Under the pieces are notes generated by a model. The model searched no databases. It was not told the DNA's origin and worked only from the letters and a program-made list of their open reading frames with translations. Shown in pieces: positions 27,446 to 39,444 of a stretch of DNA of 64,000 nt (position 1 is its first letter; each line of letters begins with the position of its first letter). A program made the translations under genes and the position numbers. This DNA is from Burkholderiales bacterium (GTDB lineage Bacteria > Pseudomonadota > Gammaproteobacteria > Burkholderiales > Burkholderiaceae_C), in contig CANHVY010000005.1 in assembly GCA_947464185.1 (NCBI GenBank), positions 51,784 to 115,783 on the forward strand, written 5' to 3'.

Positions 27446-27771
27446 AACCAACCTGCTGGTCTACGCGCACTGGACAGATACCGCCCTTCACCCACCCGCG
27501 CATCTTCAAGACGCCTACCCCTGTGGAGCAAGCCTTGTCTCAGATGCAAGCGCTGGTCGATCTGCGTCATGTGGTGATGCTGTCAGAGGGCGATGGGTAC
27601 CTCGATCGGCTGGCCGCCGTGGCGTCGCCCGCCCGGACGCAAGGCGGCGCCATCCATGATGCGCGCATCGCCGCACGGTGCCTCTACCACGGCGTCACCG
27701 AACTGTGGTCAGCTGACCGGGACTTCACACGCTTTCCGGCACTGGCGGTGCGCAATCCCTTGATGGCGTGA
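27432..27771 (+). pseudogene. Broken VapC-like PIN-domain toxin
   Basis: The first frame gives VIAVETNLLVYAHWTDT, the normal PIN-domain start including the first acidic site. A shifted frame then gives FTHPRIFKTPTPVEQA and continues to HDARIAARCLYHGVTELWSADRDFTRFP, the normal end with the later acidic residues. Intact relatives have about 30-40 more residues between these parts, so an internal deletion of a length not divisible by three has removed the middle and shifted the frame. The reading breaks near 27480. No functional ribonuclease should be made. Confidence 0.82.
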
Positions 27772-27785
27772 TCGGGTTCAGAGCC

Positions 27786-28166
27786 TCAGAGCTGTTCAGA
27801 CGCGTCGAAGTCCAACTCCACCCTTGCCCCATTCGGGTCAAAGCTGAACAGCTGCCAGGTACCTGCGCCGGCCTGGCGGCGCAGGTCGTAGCGCAGGCCG
27901 CGTTCATCGAAGCGGGCCTTCACGGCGCGCAGGTCTGCGGCGGTGAAGGCCATGTGGTCGATGACGCCAGTGGCCGTGGCCGGGGCGGGCCGGTCCCAGT
28001 AGATGTGCAGCACGGCCTGGGCGCCGCCGGGCGGGTACAGCCAGGCGCCGGGAAAGCCGAAGTCCGGCCGCGGCCCGTCCACCAGGCCCAGCAGGCCGCA
28101 GTAGTAGTCGAGCGTGGCCGCGCGGTCTTGCGCTGTGATGGTGAAGTGGTTCATGCCCTGGATCAT
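27786..28166 (-). CDS. VOC (glyoxalase/dioxygenase-fold) family protein
   Basis: Protein of 126 residues with one complete VOC module pair. It starts MIQGMNHFTITAQD, with a metal-ligand-type histidine in MNHFTI. DHMAFTAADLRAVKARF lies near residue 70 and FSFDPNGARVELDF near the end, where glutamate is the usual ligand. AGGAG precedes the ATG at a good distance. It is the last gene of the long minus-strand cluster, 100 bases after the quinone oxidoreductase. VOC enzymes include ring-cleaving dioxygenases, glyoxalases and isomerases; the exact reaction cannot be assigned. Confidence 0.85.
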   Translation of the reverse strand: MIQGMNHFTITAQDRAATLDYYCGLLGLVDGPRPDFGFPGAWLYPPGGAQAVLHIYWDRPAPATATGVIDHMAFTAADLRAVKARFDERGLRYDLRRQAGAGTWQLFSFDPNGARVELDFDASEQL

Positions 28167-28266
28167 GCGAAGACTCCTGCGCGAAGGGGTGGGGCTTGTG
28201 GGCCCAGATCAGCGTGAGTGAAGCGGCCCGGCGCGTTCAAACAGTGCGAGTGCACGGCTCCCGAGT

Positions 28267-29733
28267 TCAAGCCACCATCACCAGCGCCCCCGTGGTCTTG
28301 CGTGACTCCAGGCGCTCGTGCGCCCGCGCCGCGGCTTCCAGGCTGTGGCGCTCGATGGGCGGCAGCTTGAGCGTGCCGTCGGCCAGGGCGTCCCACACGC
28401 GCTGGGCGCGTTCGGCCAGGCGCGCGCGCGTGGCCACGTAGGCGAAGGCCACCGGGCGGGAGAAGGTGGCGGACTTGTGCACCAGCAGGCCGGGGTCCAC
28501 CGGCCGGGGCGGGCCGCTGGCCTGGCCCAGGCTGATCCAGTGCCCGCAAGGAGCCAGGGCCTCGAAGTTCTCTTCGAAGGCCGCATCGCCCAGGCCGTCC
28601 ACGATGACGTCGGCGCCGTCGCCGAAGTGCTGGCGCACGCCCTGGGCAAAGCGGTAGTCGGCGGTGACGATCACATGCTCGCAACCATGCTCGCGCGCCA
28701 GGCGGGCCTTGTCTTCGCTGGACACCGTGCCCACCACGCGCGCGCCCAGGCGCCGGGCCCAGGCGCACAGCAGCAGGCCCACGCCGCCGGCGGCCGCATG
28801 CACCAGCCAGCGCGCGCCGGGCTGCACGCGCCCCAGGTCGCGCAGCAGGTAGTCGGCCGTCACGCCCTTGAGCAGCAGGGCCGCCGCCACGTCGTCGTCC
28901 ACTGCCGCCGGCAGGCGCACCACGTGCTCCACCGCCACGTTGCGCACACTGGCGTAGGCACCGGGCGCGGGGGTCATGCAGGCCACCCGGTCGCCAGGCA
29001 TCAGGCCTGTGACGCCCTCGCCCACGTCCAGCACGGTGCCGGCAGCTTCCATGCCGGGCGTGCCGGGCAGCGGCAGCAGGCCAGGGATCCAGCCGCGGCG
29101 AAGGTAGACGTCGAAGTAGTTCACCCCCATGGCGCGCTGGCGGATGCGCACCTGCCCGGGCCCAGGGGCGGGCACCTCATCGTCCTGCGCCACCAGCACT
29201 TCGGGGCCGCCGTAGTGGGACACCACCACGCGCCGGCAGGGCTGCGGCAGCGCCGTGGGCATGGGCGCGCTGCCCGGGGCCCGCAGGTCAGCCCCCTGCT
29301 GCAGGTGCCGGCGCAGGTTCTCGAAGCCGGCCTCGTACACGCCCTGGGCCACCATGTCGCGCAGTTCGCGTTCCTGACCCGGCGGCGTGGCGAAGGTGGA
29401 CTCCCAGTGCCAGAACGTGCGGCGTCCGTCCGTCACGGGCTTGAGCGTCACGGTGGCCACGTAGCGCTGCAGCGGCACGGTGGCTTCCACGATGCAGTAG
29501 GTGGACTTGTGCTGCACGTCGTCCAGCGTCAGCAACTGCTCGCGGATGAAGTTGCCGTCCTTGAGCTTGAAAGCGCGCACGCAGCCCACCTGGCTGGACG
29601 CCTGCCCGCCCTCGATGCGGCTTTGGTCCACCACGGCATGCCACTGGTCATGGCTGTTGAAGTCGCGCAGCACCGCCCACACGCGCTCGATGGGCGCGTC
29701 GATGATGGTGGAGCGGACAACCTTCTGCAGCAA
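28267..29733 (-). CDS. Fusion of SRPBCC domain with zinc-independent quinone oxidoreductase
   Basis: One frame of 488 residues. Residues 1-145 are an SRPBCC (polyketide cyclase/Bet v1-like) domain: STIIDAPIERVWAVLRDF, GCVRAFKLKDG, YVATVTLKPVTDGRRTFWHW. Residues about 165-488 are an MDR-family quinone oxidoreductase: a GroES-like part with GTPGMEAAGTVLDVGEGVTG and a nucleotide-binding HAAAGGVGLLLCAWARRLGA at 312-331. The zinc-binding residues of alcohol dehydrogenases are not evident. The likely start is TTG after AGAGA; no ATG occurs before the conserved SRPBCC strand. The domain resembles the separate SRPBCC protein encoded just upstream. A hydrophobic ligand may be held by one domain and reduced by the other. 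Confidence 0.87.
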   Translation of the reverse strand: MLQKVVRSTIIDAPIERVWAVLRDFNSHDQWHAVVDQSRIEGGQASSQVGCVRAFKLKDGNFIREQLLTLDDVQHKSTYCIVEATVPLQRYVATVTLKPVTDGRRTFWHWESTFATPPGQERELRDMVAQGVYEAGFENLRRHLQQGADLRAPGSAPMPTALPQPCRRVVVSHYGGPEVLVAQDDEVPAPGPGQVRIRQRAMGVNYFDVYLRRGWIPGLLPLPGTPGMEAAGTVLDVGEGVTGLMPGDRVACMTPAPGAYASVRNVAVEHVVRLPAAVDDDVAAALLLKGVTADYLLRDLGRVQPGARWLVHAAAGGVGLLLCAWARRLGARVVGTVSSEDKARLAREHGCEHVIVTADYRFAQGVRQHFGDGADVIVDGLGDAAFEENFEALAPCGHWISLGQASGPPRPVDPGLLVHKSATFSRPVAFAYVATRARLAERAQRVWDALADGTLKLPPIERHSLEAAARAHERLESRKTTGALVMVA

Positions 29734-29749
29734 GGCAGTCTCTGCCGGA

Positions 29750-30190
29750 TCAACGCCGCGCGAAGTGGCGCTTCAGGGCGTCGAAGCCGCCCTGGAAGAC
29801 CCCGCCGCCGATGAGATCGGAGAGCTCGCGCTCCCGGCCCTCGGCGCACTCGAACTCGGCGCTCCACTCGGCAAAGCAGCGGTCGCCGTCGGTCACCGGC
29901 GTCAGCTTGAGCGTGGCCACGTACTGCTCCACGCCCATCGGGCTTTCCAGGATCTCGTAGGTGCAGCTGAAGTCGTAGTCCGACAAGGCCAGCAGGCGCT
30001 CGCGGATCATTCCGCCGTCACGGGTATGGAAGTGCCGTATGCAGCCCACGCGGTCGGACGGCTGCTGGTTCTCGATGCGGCTGTCGGCAATGGCCGGGTG
30101 CCAGGTGGGCAGGCCGTTGAAGTCGCGGATGCGGGCCCACACCGTGTCGGCGCTGGCCTCGATAACGCTGGAGACGTAGAGGCGGATCAC
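29750..30190 (-). CDS. SRPBCC family protein
   Basis: Stand-alone protein of 146 residues of the SRPBCC/Bet v1-like ligand-binding fold. It starts with GTG after a good GGAGG. Segments VIEASADTVWARIRDFNGLP, VGCIRHFHTRDGGMIRERLL and YVATLKLTPVTDGDRCFAEW closely parallel the N-terminal domain of the fused oxidoreductase that follows 16 bases later, so the two are paralogues from a local duplication. The fold encloses a hydrophobic cavity. The ligand is probably the substrate or an intermediate of this cluster. Confidence 0.87.
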   Translation of the reverse strand: MIRLYVSSVIEASADTVWARIRDFNGLPTWHPAIADSRIENQQPSDRVGCIRHFHTRDGGMIRERLLALSDYDFSCTYEILESPMGVEQYVATLKLTPVTDGDRCFAEWSAEFECAEGRERELSDLIGGGVFQGGFDALKRHFARR

Positions 30191-30224
30191 GCTGCAGACC
30201 TCCGGTGGCGCGCGGGCGGGCGCC

Positions 30225-31922
30225 TCATTCCTTGGCCTGCGCGGCGGCCGGCGGCAGCGCCGCGACCCCGGAGACCCCCGCGGCCAGGCGGCCGATGTCG
30301 CCGCCCTCCAGGCCGATCTCGCGCAGCAACTGGTCCACGATGGGCGCCTGGGCACGGAAGCGCAGCGCCGAGTTCACCACGTTGTCGGCAAAACCGCCGT
30401 GGCCGGCATCCCCCCCGCCGCCACCGCCACCACCACCGCCCGCCAGCCCTTCGACGTGCAGGATCTTGATGCCCTCGATGCGCTCCATGGGCTTGACCGA
30501 CTCGCGGATGATGGCCTCGGCCTTCTCCACCAGCTTCAGGCGCAGCGCGGAGGCCCGGGCCTCGGGCGACAGCACGTTCTGCGCCTCGTTCATCATGCGC
30601 GTGGCCTCGGCCTCGATCTCGGCGCGCACACGGTGCGCCATGGCGCGGATGCGGTCGGCATCGGCATCGGCCTCGGCCTGGGCCCGGATGGCCGCGCCAC
30701 GGTCGCCGCTGGCCTCTTTTTCGGCCGCCGCGGCCGCGGTGAGTTGCAGCGCTTCGCGCTCGGCCACCTGCTGCGCACCGATCAGGTCGATAGCCTTCTT
30801 GCGGTGGGCCATCTCCACCTCACGGGCCGTGAACACGCGCTCTTCGGCGGCCACCGCCTGGGCACGGGCCTCCTCGGCCTCGGTCTGGGCTTCGCTCTGG
30901 GCCTTGCTTTCACGGGCGATGGCGATAGCGCGCTGCTGCTCGGCCAGCTCCAGCGCCTTGCGGCGCTCGATCTCGGCCGACTGGATCTCGCGCTCCTTGC
31001 GGATGCGCTCCTGCTCGATGCTCTGCTCGCTGCGGATGCGCGCCGCCTCGATGGCCTGGCGCGCGGCGATCTGCGCGCCTTCGGCGTCCTGGTCGCGCTG
31101 GGCGCGCTCGGTCGTCACCTCGGCGCGCTGGCGTGCCCGCGCCACCTCCACCTCACGCTGCTGCGACAGACGCGCGCTCTCGGACTCCAGGTCGATGGTC
31201 AGCGAGAGTTTCTCGGCTTCCAGGTTCTTGTTGCGGATGGCGATCAGGGTGTCCTGCTCGACATCGTTGCGCTGCTTCTTGCGCCGCTCGATCTGCTCGG
31301 TCAGCCGCGTCAGGCCTTCGGCGTCAAAGGCGTTGCTGGGATTGAAGAACTCCATCGAGGTCTGGTCCAGCTGGGTAAGCGACGCGGCCTCCAGTTCCAG
31401 GCCGTTCTTCGTGAGGTCTTCGGCCACGGCTTCGCGCACGCGGCGCACGTAGCTGCCGCGCTTTTCGTGCAGCTCTTCCATCGTCATCTCGGCCGCGGCA
31501 GTGCGCAGCGCGTCGATGAACTTGCCCTCGACCAGCTCCTTCAGCTGCGCCGGCTCCATGGTGCGCAGACCCAGGGTCTGCGCCGCCGCCGCCACACTGT
31601 CGGCCTTGGCGGCCACCCGCACGTAGAACTCGGCGATGACGTCCACGCGCATGCGGTCCTTGGTGATGAGCGCCTTGTCACGCCCGCGGCTGACCTCCAG
31701 GCGCAGGGTGTTCATGTTCACCGGAATGACGTCGTGCACGATGGGCAGGACGAAGGCGCCGCCATCGACCACCACCTTCTGCCCGCCCAGGCCGGTGCGG
31801 ACAAAGGCCCGTTCCTTGGAGCTGCGCAGGTACAGCCAGTGCAGCAGCCAGACGCCGATCGCGACAACGATCGCGACGACGATCAGACCCAGAATGAAGC
31901 TGCCGAATTCAGCGCCGGTCAT
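30225..31922 (-). CDS. Flotillin family (SPFH domain) membrane protein
   Basis: Protein of 565 residues, the YqiK/FloT type. One N-terminal membrane segment ([23 protein letters not shown]) leads into an SPFH domain (about 35-210). A very long charged coiled coil rich in E, A, Q and R follows (about 215-480). The C-terminus carries a run of ten glycines (about 497-506). Such proteins form oligomeric scaffolds in ordered membrane patches. The ATG overlaps the stop of the PEP-hydrolase-like gene by four bases. A flotillin inside a transport and degradation operon is unusual; NfeD, the common partner, is absent. Confidence 0.9.
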   Translation of the reverse strand: MTGAEFGSFILGLIVVAIVVAIGVWLLHWLYLRSSKERAFVRTGLGGQKVVVDGGAFVLPIVHDVIPVNMNTLRLEVSRGRDKALITKDRMRVDVIAEFYVRVAAKADSVAAAAQTLGLRTMEPAQLKELVEGKFIDALRTAAAEMTMEELHEKRGSYVRRVREAVAEDLTKNGLELEAASLTQLDQTSMEFFNPSNAFDAEGLTRLTEQIERRKKQRNDVEQDTLIAIRNKNLEAEKLSLTIDLESESARLSQQREVEVARARQRAEVTTERAQRDQDAEGAQIAARQAIEAARIRSEQSIEQERIRKEREIQSAEIERRKALELAEQQRAIAIARESKAQSEAQTEAEEARAQAVAAEERVFTAREVEMAHRKKAIDLIGAQQVAEREALQLTAAAAAEKEASGDRGAAIRAQAEADADADRIRAMAHRVRAEIEAEATRMMNEAQNVLSPEARASALRLKLVEKAEAIIRESVKPMERIEGIKILHVEGLAGGGGGGGGGGDAGHGGFADNVVNSALRFRAQAPIVDQLLREIGLEGGDIGRLAAGVSGVAALPPAAAQAKE

Positions 31923-32803
31923 GGTGCTCTCCTCTTGCTTGACTTGCGGGCGACCGCTGTGGCGGCCGCGGCTTCACGCCGGATTCGCGTGAAGGCTTTC
32001 GTGGTTTCGGTCAGCGCCACCTCGGTGGGCAGGCGCTCCATGGAACTGGCCCCGTAGAACCCATCGCAGCCGGGGCAGTGCTGCAGGATGAAGCGTGCGT
32101 CTTCGGGCGTGGCGATGGGCCCGCCGTGGCACAGCACCAGCACGTCGCGGCGCAGCTTGCGCGCGGCGGCCGTCCACCGGTTGATGGGATCGACGCAATC
32201 CTCGAGCTTCAGCGCGGTCTCCGCCCCGATGGCCCCGCCGGTGGTCAGACCCATGTGGCACACCACGATGTCGGCGCCTGCCTGGGTCATGGCACGCGCC
32301 TCGCCCTCATTGAAGACATAGGGCGTGGTCAGCATGTCGGCCTGGCGCGCGCGGGCGATGAAGTCCACCTCCAGGCCGTAGCCCATGCCCGTTTCCTCCA
32401 GGTTGGACCGGAAGGTGCCGTCGATCAAGCCCACGGTCGGGAAGTTCTGCACGCCAGAGAACCCCAGGTCGATCAGGCGCCGCAGGAACTGGTCCGGAAT
32501 CATGAAGGGGTCGGTGCCGTTCACACCCGCCAGCACGGGCGTGTGGCGCACCACCGGCAGCACTTCACGCGCCATGTCGCACACGATTTCGTTGGCGTTG
32601 CCATACGCCAGCAGCCCGGCCAGCGAGCCACGCCCGGCCATGCGGTAGCGGCCCGAGTTGTAGATCACGATCAGGTCAATGCCGCCGGCTTCCTCACACT
32701 TGGCCGACAGCCCCGTGCCGGCACCGCCCCCGATGATGGGCTCGCCCCGGGCCACCTTGGCGCGCAAGCGCTTGAGCAGTTCCGTCCGTGCAATCCTGGG
32801 CAT
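31919..32803 (-). CDS. Phosphoenolpyruvate hydrolase family TIM-barrel protein
   Basis: Protein of 294 residues in the PEP_hydrolase (PF09370) family, a TIM barrel related to PEP mutase/isocitrate-lyase-like enzymes. Typical stretches are [53 protein letters not shown] and [16 protein letters not shown]. The same domain forms the C-terminal part of the tomato protein Tm-1, and the N-terminal Tm-1 domain lies in the gene immediately upstream. The biochemical role of this family is not established in bacteria. AGGAG precedes the start. Confidence 0.87.
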   Translation of the reverse strand: MPRIARTELLKRLRAKVARGEPIIGGGAGTGLSAKCEEAGGIDLIVIYNSGRYRMAGRGSLAGLLAYGNANEIVCDMAREVLPVVRHTPVLAGVNGTDPFMIPDQFLRRLIDLGFSGVQNFPTVGLIDGTFRSNLEETGMGYGLEVDFIARARQADMLTTPYVFNEGEARAMTQAGADIVVCHMGLTTGGAIGAETALKLEDCVDPINRWTAAARKLRRDVLVLCHGGPIATPEDARFILQHCPGCDGFYGASSMERLPTEVALTETTKAFTRIRREAAAATAVARKSSKRRAP

Positions 32804-32832
32804 GCGTCGTCTTCTCCTGCAGGGTCTTGGTC

Positions 32833-35189
<2,357 letters not shown>

Positions 35190-35190
<1 letters not shown>

Positions 35191-36017
35191 CAGTGCCGCC
35201 CTCCCATGTACAGGGCCTGCACCTGCGGGTCCGACTCGATCTCGGCCGGGGTGCCGTGGCGCAGCACGCGCCCGTTGTGCATGACCGTCACCCGCTGCGA
35301 GACGCGCAGCGCGATGTCCAGGTCGTGCTCGATGATCACGAAGCTCATGTGCGCCGGCAGTGAGCCCAGCAACAGCACCAGCTCCCGGCGCTCGGCTGGC
35401 GACAGGCCCGCAGCCGGCTCGTCGAACAGGATCAGGCGCGGCGCACCGGCCAGCGCCATGCCGATCTCGAGCTGGCGCTGCTGGCCGTGGGCGAGGTTGG
35501 CCACCGGCTCGTCGGCGATGTGCGACAGGCGCACACGCTCCAGCAGGTCTTCGGTGGCCAGGCGCGAGGGGTGGCCCGCACCGGGGCGCCACATGCCGAA
35601 ACGGCCGCTGGCCACGCCACGCACGGCCAGGAAGAGGTTGTCCCGGACCGACAGGTCGCGGAACAGCAGCGAGGACTGGTAGGTGCGCCGCAAGCCCTTG
35701 CGGATGCGCTCGTGCGGCGGCAGCGCCGTGATGTCCTCGCCAAAGAATTCGATCCGCCCGGCGGTGGGCGGGAAGTCCCCGGTGATGGCGTTGAACAAGG
35801 TGGTCTTGCCCGCGCCATTGGAACCAAGGACGGCGTACTTCTGACCGGCGGCCACCGCGAACGACACGTCATCCACGGCCCGCAGGGCCCCGAAAGCCCG
35901 GGTCACCCCCTGCAGCACCAGGGCGTCTGAAGACGCCAGGGGCGCGCGCTCCTGCCCCGCCGCGACAGCCGGGGAGGCCACGCGGGGGGAGGATCGCATC
36001 TGCGAGATGGAGGCCAT
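35190..36017 (-). CDS. Liv-type ABC transporter ATP-binding protein (LivG-like)
   Basis: ATPase of 275 residues for the third importer. Walker A is GSNGAGKTT, with serine replacing the usual proline, the signature is LAHGQQRQL and Walker B is [13 protein letters not shown]. About 30 residues precede the conserved start [12 protein letters not shown], longer than usual for LivG, so an internal start is possible. It should dimerise with the LivF half of the following fusion. It begins 40 bases after the binding-protein stop. Confidence 0.9.
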
Positions 36018-36057
36018 CGGGGCTCAGTCAGCGTGCGCCATTCGTCTCGGCACGGCC

Positions 36058-37311
36058 TCAGGGGCAGGCCGGCACATCGCGGGAGCCCATCTGGAACTCC
36101 TCACGCTTCATGCCCAGCATCTGGTCGACGTTGTCCACCTTGCGCAGCACGCGCGTGGTCAGGTCGCCCTTGCTGTCCTTGACCACCTCGGTCACGAAGG
36201 TGCTGCCGATGGCCTGGCGGTTCGCGTCCAGCTTGACGGTGCCCGTGGGCATCTTCAGCTCCAGCTTGGACAGGGCATCGCGGTACTTGGCCTGGCCGCC
36301 GGACAGGTCGCCCTTGACCTGGTCCAACGCATCCAGCGCGGCCTTCATGTTGGTGTAGTACACCAGGGCGAACAGGCTGGGGCTGGGGTAGCCGCCCGCG
36401 GAGACGGGGTAGTTCTTCTGGTAATCGGCGACGAAGGCTCTCCAGTCGGCGCCGTCGAAGCTGTCGGCGTAGGGGCCGGCGGAGATGGTGCCCACCAGCG
36501 AATCACGCCGCTTGCCGCGGTAGTTCAGCACGTCCTGGCTGACGGTGATGGAGCCGCCCATCATGGGCTTGTCACCACCGGCCGCCTCGTACTGGTTCAG
36601 GAAGTTGACGGCATCCGCCCCACCCAGGATCACCAGCAGCGCATCCACGTCCTTGGGAATGCGGGCGATGACCGAGGAGTAGTCCTTGCCGCCCAGCGGC
36701 ACCCAGGCCTTCAACGGCACTTTGCCACCCAGACGGCAGAACTCCGACATGAAGCCCTGCACCTGCGAGTACGGGAAGGCGTAGTCCTCGGCGATGACCA
36801 TCACGCGCTTGTAGCCCTTGTCCATGGCGGCCTTGCCCAGGCCCACCATCCACTGCGCACCCTCGGTGTTGAAGCGGAAGAAGTTGGGGCTGGGGCTCAC
36901 CAGCGTGGTGGCCTGCGCACCCGAGCCGCCGTTGATGAAGGTCATGTTGGGCTGGGTCTTGGAGTAATCCTTGACCGCGATGCCCTCGCCGCCGGACAGC
37001 GGGCCGACCACGATGTCCACCTTGTCCTGCTCCACCAGCTTGCGCACCGCGTTCACGGCCACATCGGGGTTGGCGTTCGAGGAGGCCTTGACGATCTCGA
37101 TCTTTCGGCCCGCCACCATGCCGCCGCGTTGCCTGAGCGCGAGCTCGGCCCCGCGCATGCCGTCGGCGCCACCGGCGGCGAACGGCCCTTCCAGCGTGGC
37201 CAGCAAACCGATCTTGATGGGCGCACCCTGCGCAAAGGCGAAACCCGTGACGGCGGCTGCTGCCGCTGCCCCGACCATGGAACGAATCCAGATTCTCTTC
37301 GTCACTTTCAC
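36058..37311 (-). CDS. Liv-type ABC transporter substrate-binding protein
   Basis: Periplasmic binding protein of 417 residues in the Peripla_BP_6 family. The start is a GTG six bases after a perfect GAGGAG at 37318-37323. The signal peptide has a basic beginning (KVTKRIWIRS) and an alanine-rich core ending FAFAQ. The mature protein starts APIKIGLLATLEGPFAAGG. It supplies substrate to the LivH/LivM pair upstream in the operon. The ligand is unknown but is probably the compound broken down by this cluster. Confidence 0.91.
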   Translation of the reverse strand: MKVTKRIWIRSMVGAAAAAAVTGFAFAQGAPIKIGLLATLEGPFAAGGADGMRGAELALRQRGGMVAGRKIEIVKASSNANPDVAVNAVRKLVEQDKVDIVVGPLSGGEGIAVKDYSKTQPNMTFINGGSGAQATTLVSPSPNFFRFNTEGAQWMVGLGKAAMDKGYKRVMVIAEDYAFPYSQVQGFMSEFCRLGGKVPLKAWVPLGGKDYSSVIARIPKDVDALLVILGGADAVNFLNQYEAAGGDKPMMGGSITVSQDVLNYRGKRRDSLVGTISAGPYADSFDGADWRAFVADYQKNYPVSAGGYPSPSLFALVYYTNMKAALDALDQVKGDLSGGQAKYRDALSKLELKMPTGTVKLDANRQAIGSTFVTEVVKDSKGDLTTRVLRKVDNVDQMLGMKREEFQMGSRDVPACP

Positions 37312-37317
37312 TGTCGT

Positions 37318-37323
37318 CTCCTC
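37318..37323 (-). promoter_or_regulatory. Ribosome binding site deciding a GTG start
   Basis: GAGGAG on the minus strand is six bases before the GTG at 37311. A second GTG six bases further in would be too far, so this fixes the start of the binding protein. The open frame continues upstream through the livM-like gene region but has no such site. Confidence 0.7.
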
Positions 37324-37325
37324 AA

Positions 37326-38477
37326 TCAATGTCGACGTTGCGGGGAAGTGACGGTCTGGTTCGGGCCGAAGCGGGAGCGAAGCTTCGCCCACAGTCCGAG
37401 CAGGCCGTCGGGGGAAAACAGCACGATGGCGAGGAACACCACGCCGATCACGAGGTTGAAGCGTTCGCGGTCGATGAGGTCGATCGCGAAGGTCTGAAGC
37501 AGCACGAAGATGACGGCGCCAAGATAGGCGCCTATGGGGTGGCGCATGCCCCCCAGCACCGCAATGACCAGGATGTTGATCTGCCAGCCCGTGTTGACAG
37601 AGCCTGGGGTGATCAGGCCGTTGTACCAGACCATCAGCACACCGCCGATGGCCGCCATGAACCCGGCCACCGAGTAAGCGGCCACGCGGTGCGCCACCAC
37701 GTTGAAGCCCAGCGCGGCCATGCGCCGCGGGTTGTCGCGCACCCCTTGCAGGGCGATACCAAAGGGCGTGCGCACCATCCACTTGACAGCGAAGTATCCG
37801 GCCATGGCCCAGAACAGGCTGAGGAAGTAGAACGGCAGCGGCTCACGCCAGTTCACCCCCAGCACGTCGGGCGGATACACCTTCTGGAAGCCCTGGAATC
37901 CGTTGAACAGGGTGTAGTTCTGCAGCACCAGGTAATAGAAGGCCACGCCAAAGGCCAGCGTGATCATGATGGTGTAGATGCCCTCGGTGCGCACGGACAG
38001 CCAACCGATGACGGTGGCGCACGCCGTGGCGACGAGCACAGCGAAGAGGACCGCCAGCCACCAGGGCCAGCCCAGGCTGATCGGGGTGCTGCTGGTCCCG
38101 AAGATGGCCACACCGTAGCCGGCCATGCCGGCCACGGACATCTGCGCCAGCGACACCATGCCCCCGTAGCCGCCCAGGAAAGTGAGCGACAGGGCGATCA
38201 GGCCCAACACCAGGGCCTGCGCCGCGACCTGGAAGGTGAAGAAGGGCGTGGCCACGAAGGGAAAGACCAGGACCAGCACCAGCGTGAACACATGGCGCGC
38301 CGACAGGGAGCGCCACAGGAACTTCAGCCAGCGCGGTGCATCACTGGCCGCATAGGGATCAGGCGCGACGGACTGTGACGACGCGGCAGCGGCGCGCGCC
38401 GGCAGGCGCGCTGCGTCCGCAGCCGCCGATGCACCCGTCCGGCTGTTCATGGCGCGGCGCCACTGGGCGGCACTCAC
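37326..38477 (-). CDS. Liv-type ABC transporter permease (LivM-like)
   Basis: Permease of 383 residues. An alanine-rich hydrophilic N-terminus of about 60 residues precedes the first membrane helix (HVFTLVLVLVFPFVATPF), longer than in the other two importers. LivM features are GGYGGMVSLAQMSVAGMAGY and TEGIYTIMITLAFGVAFYYL. The GTG at 38477 has AGAGG upstream; an ATG at 38450 lacks a good site. It lies 19 bases after livH. Confidence 0.9.
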   Translation of the reverse strand: MSAAQWRRAMNSRTGASAAADAARLPARAAAASSQSVAPDPYAASDAPRWLKFLWRSLSARHVFTLVLVLVFPFVATPFFTFQVAAQALVLGLIALSLTFLGGYGGMVSLAQMSVAGMAGYGVAIFGTSSTPISLGWPWWLAVLFAVLVATACATVIGWLSVRTEGIYTIMITLAFGVAFYYLVLQNYTLFNGFQGFQKVYPPDVLGVNWREPLPFYFLSLFWAMAGYFAVKWMVRTPFGIALQGVRDNPRRMAALGFNVVAHRVAAYSVAGFMAAIGGVLMVWYNGLITPGSVNTGWQINILVIAVLGGMRHPIGAYLGAVIFVLLQTFAIDLIDRERFNLVIGVVFLAIVLFSPDGLLGLWAKLRSRFGPNQTVTSPQRRH

Positions 38478-38496
38478 GCGGACCTCTGCTGGCTGC

Positions 38497-39444
38497 TCAT
38501 GCCGGTTTGCCCAGGATGCCGCGCGGCCGGAAGGCCAGCACGAGGATCAGGATCACGAAGGTGAATACCACGCTGTAGGTGGGCGCGTAGGCCAGGCCGT
38601 AGGTCTCGGCCAGACCCAGGATCACGGCACCCAAGGCCGCCCCCACCACGCTGCCCATGCCGCCCACGATCACGACGATCAGCGAGGCCAGCAGCAACCT
38701 CGTGTCCTCACCCGGCACCATGGACAGCTCCACCGCACCGATCACGCCGCCCAGCCCGGCCAGCCCGGCGCCCAGCATGAAGGTCACCGCGAAGACGAGG
38801 TTCACGTTGACGCCTGAGGCCGCCAGCATCTGCCGGTCGTCCACGCCGGCGCGGATCATGGCGCCCACGGTGGTTCGCGTGAGCAGCCACCACAGGAACA
38901 CGCCGATGGCCACGCCGGCCACCAGCAGGCTCAGCCGGTAGGCCGAGTACGCCTTGATCAGCGGGATGTTGCGGATGGGGCCCTGGAGCCATTCCGGGGC
39001 TTCCATCTGGTGCACCTGCGCCGTGAAGGCCCACAGCAGCAGGTCGGCGATCACGATGGAAAGTCCGATGGTGACCATGGTCTGGCGCAGGTCCTGGCCC
39101 TGCATGTGGCGCAGGATCAGCACCTGCATCAGCAGGCCGGCGATGGCTGCGGCCAGGAAGCCGGCGGCCAGGGCCAGCACCCACCAGCCGGTCTTCTCGG
39201 CCACGAAGAAGCCCACGTAGCCGCCCAGCAGGTACAGCGATCCATGCGCGAGGTTCACGTTGCGCATGAGGCCGAAGACCAGCGTGAAACCGCTGGCGAC
39301 GATGAAGTACAGCGAGGCCAGCGTCAGACCGTTGAGCAGCGTGACGAAGTACAGGCGGGTGTTGTCCACCACGGCCCACAGCGAGAACACGGCGATGGGG
39401 CCGCCGATCAGCAGCCAGGCCCAGAAGCGGGCGTCCCACTTCAC
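38497..39444 (-). CDS. Liv-type ABC transporter permease (LivH-like)
   Basis: Permease of 315 residues with the LivH motif GLMRNVNLAHGSLYLLGGYV and a later GGMGSVVGAALGAVI. I choose the GTG that overlaps the amidohydrolase stop by four bases (GTGA); a TTG 15 bases upstream would give a longer, less likely start. It is the first transporter gene after the two amidohydrolases, so enzyme and transporter are translationally linked. Confidence 0.9.
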   Translation of the reverse strand: MKWDARFWAWLLIGGPIAVFSLWAVVDNTRLYFVTLLNGLTLASLYFIVASGFTLVFGLMRNVNLAHGSLYLLGGYVGFFVAEKTGWWVLALAAGFLAAAIAGLLMQVLILRHMQGQDLRQTMVTIGLSIVIADLLLWAFTAQVHQMEAPEWLQGPIRNIPLIKAYSAYRLSLLVAGVAIGVFLWWLLTRTTVGAMIRAGVDDRQMLAASGVNVNLVFAVTFMLGAGLAGLGGVIGAVELSMVPGEDTRLLLASLIVVIVGGMGSVVGAALGAVILGLAETYGLAYAPTYSVVFTFVILILVLAFRPRGILGKPA

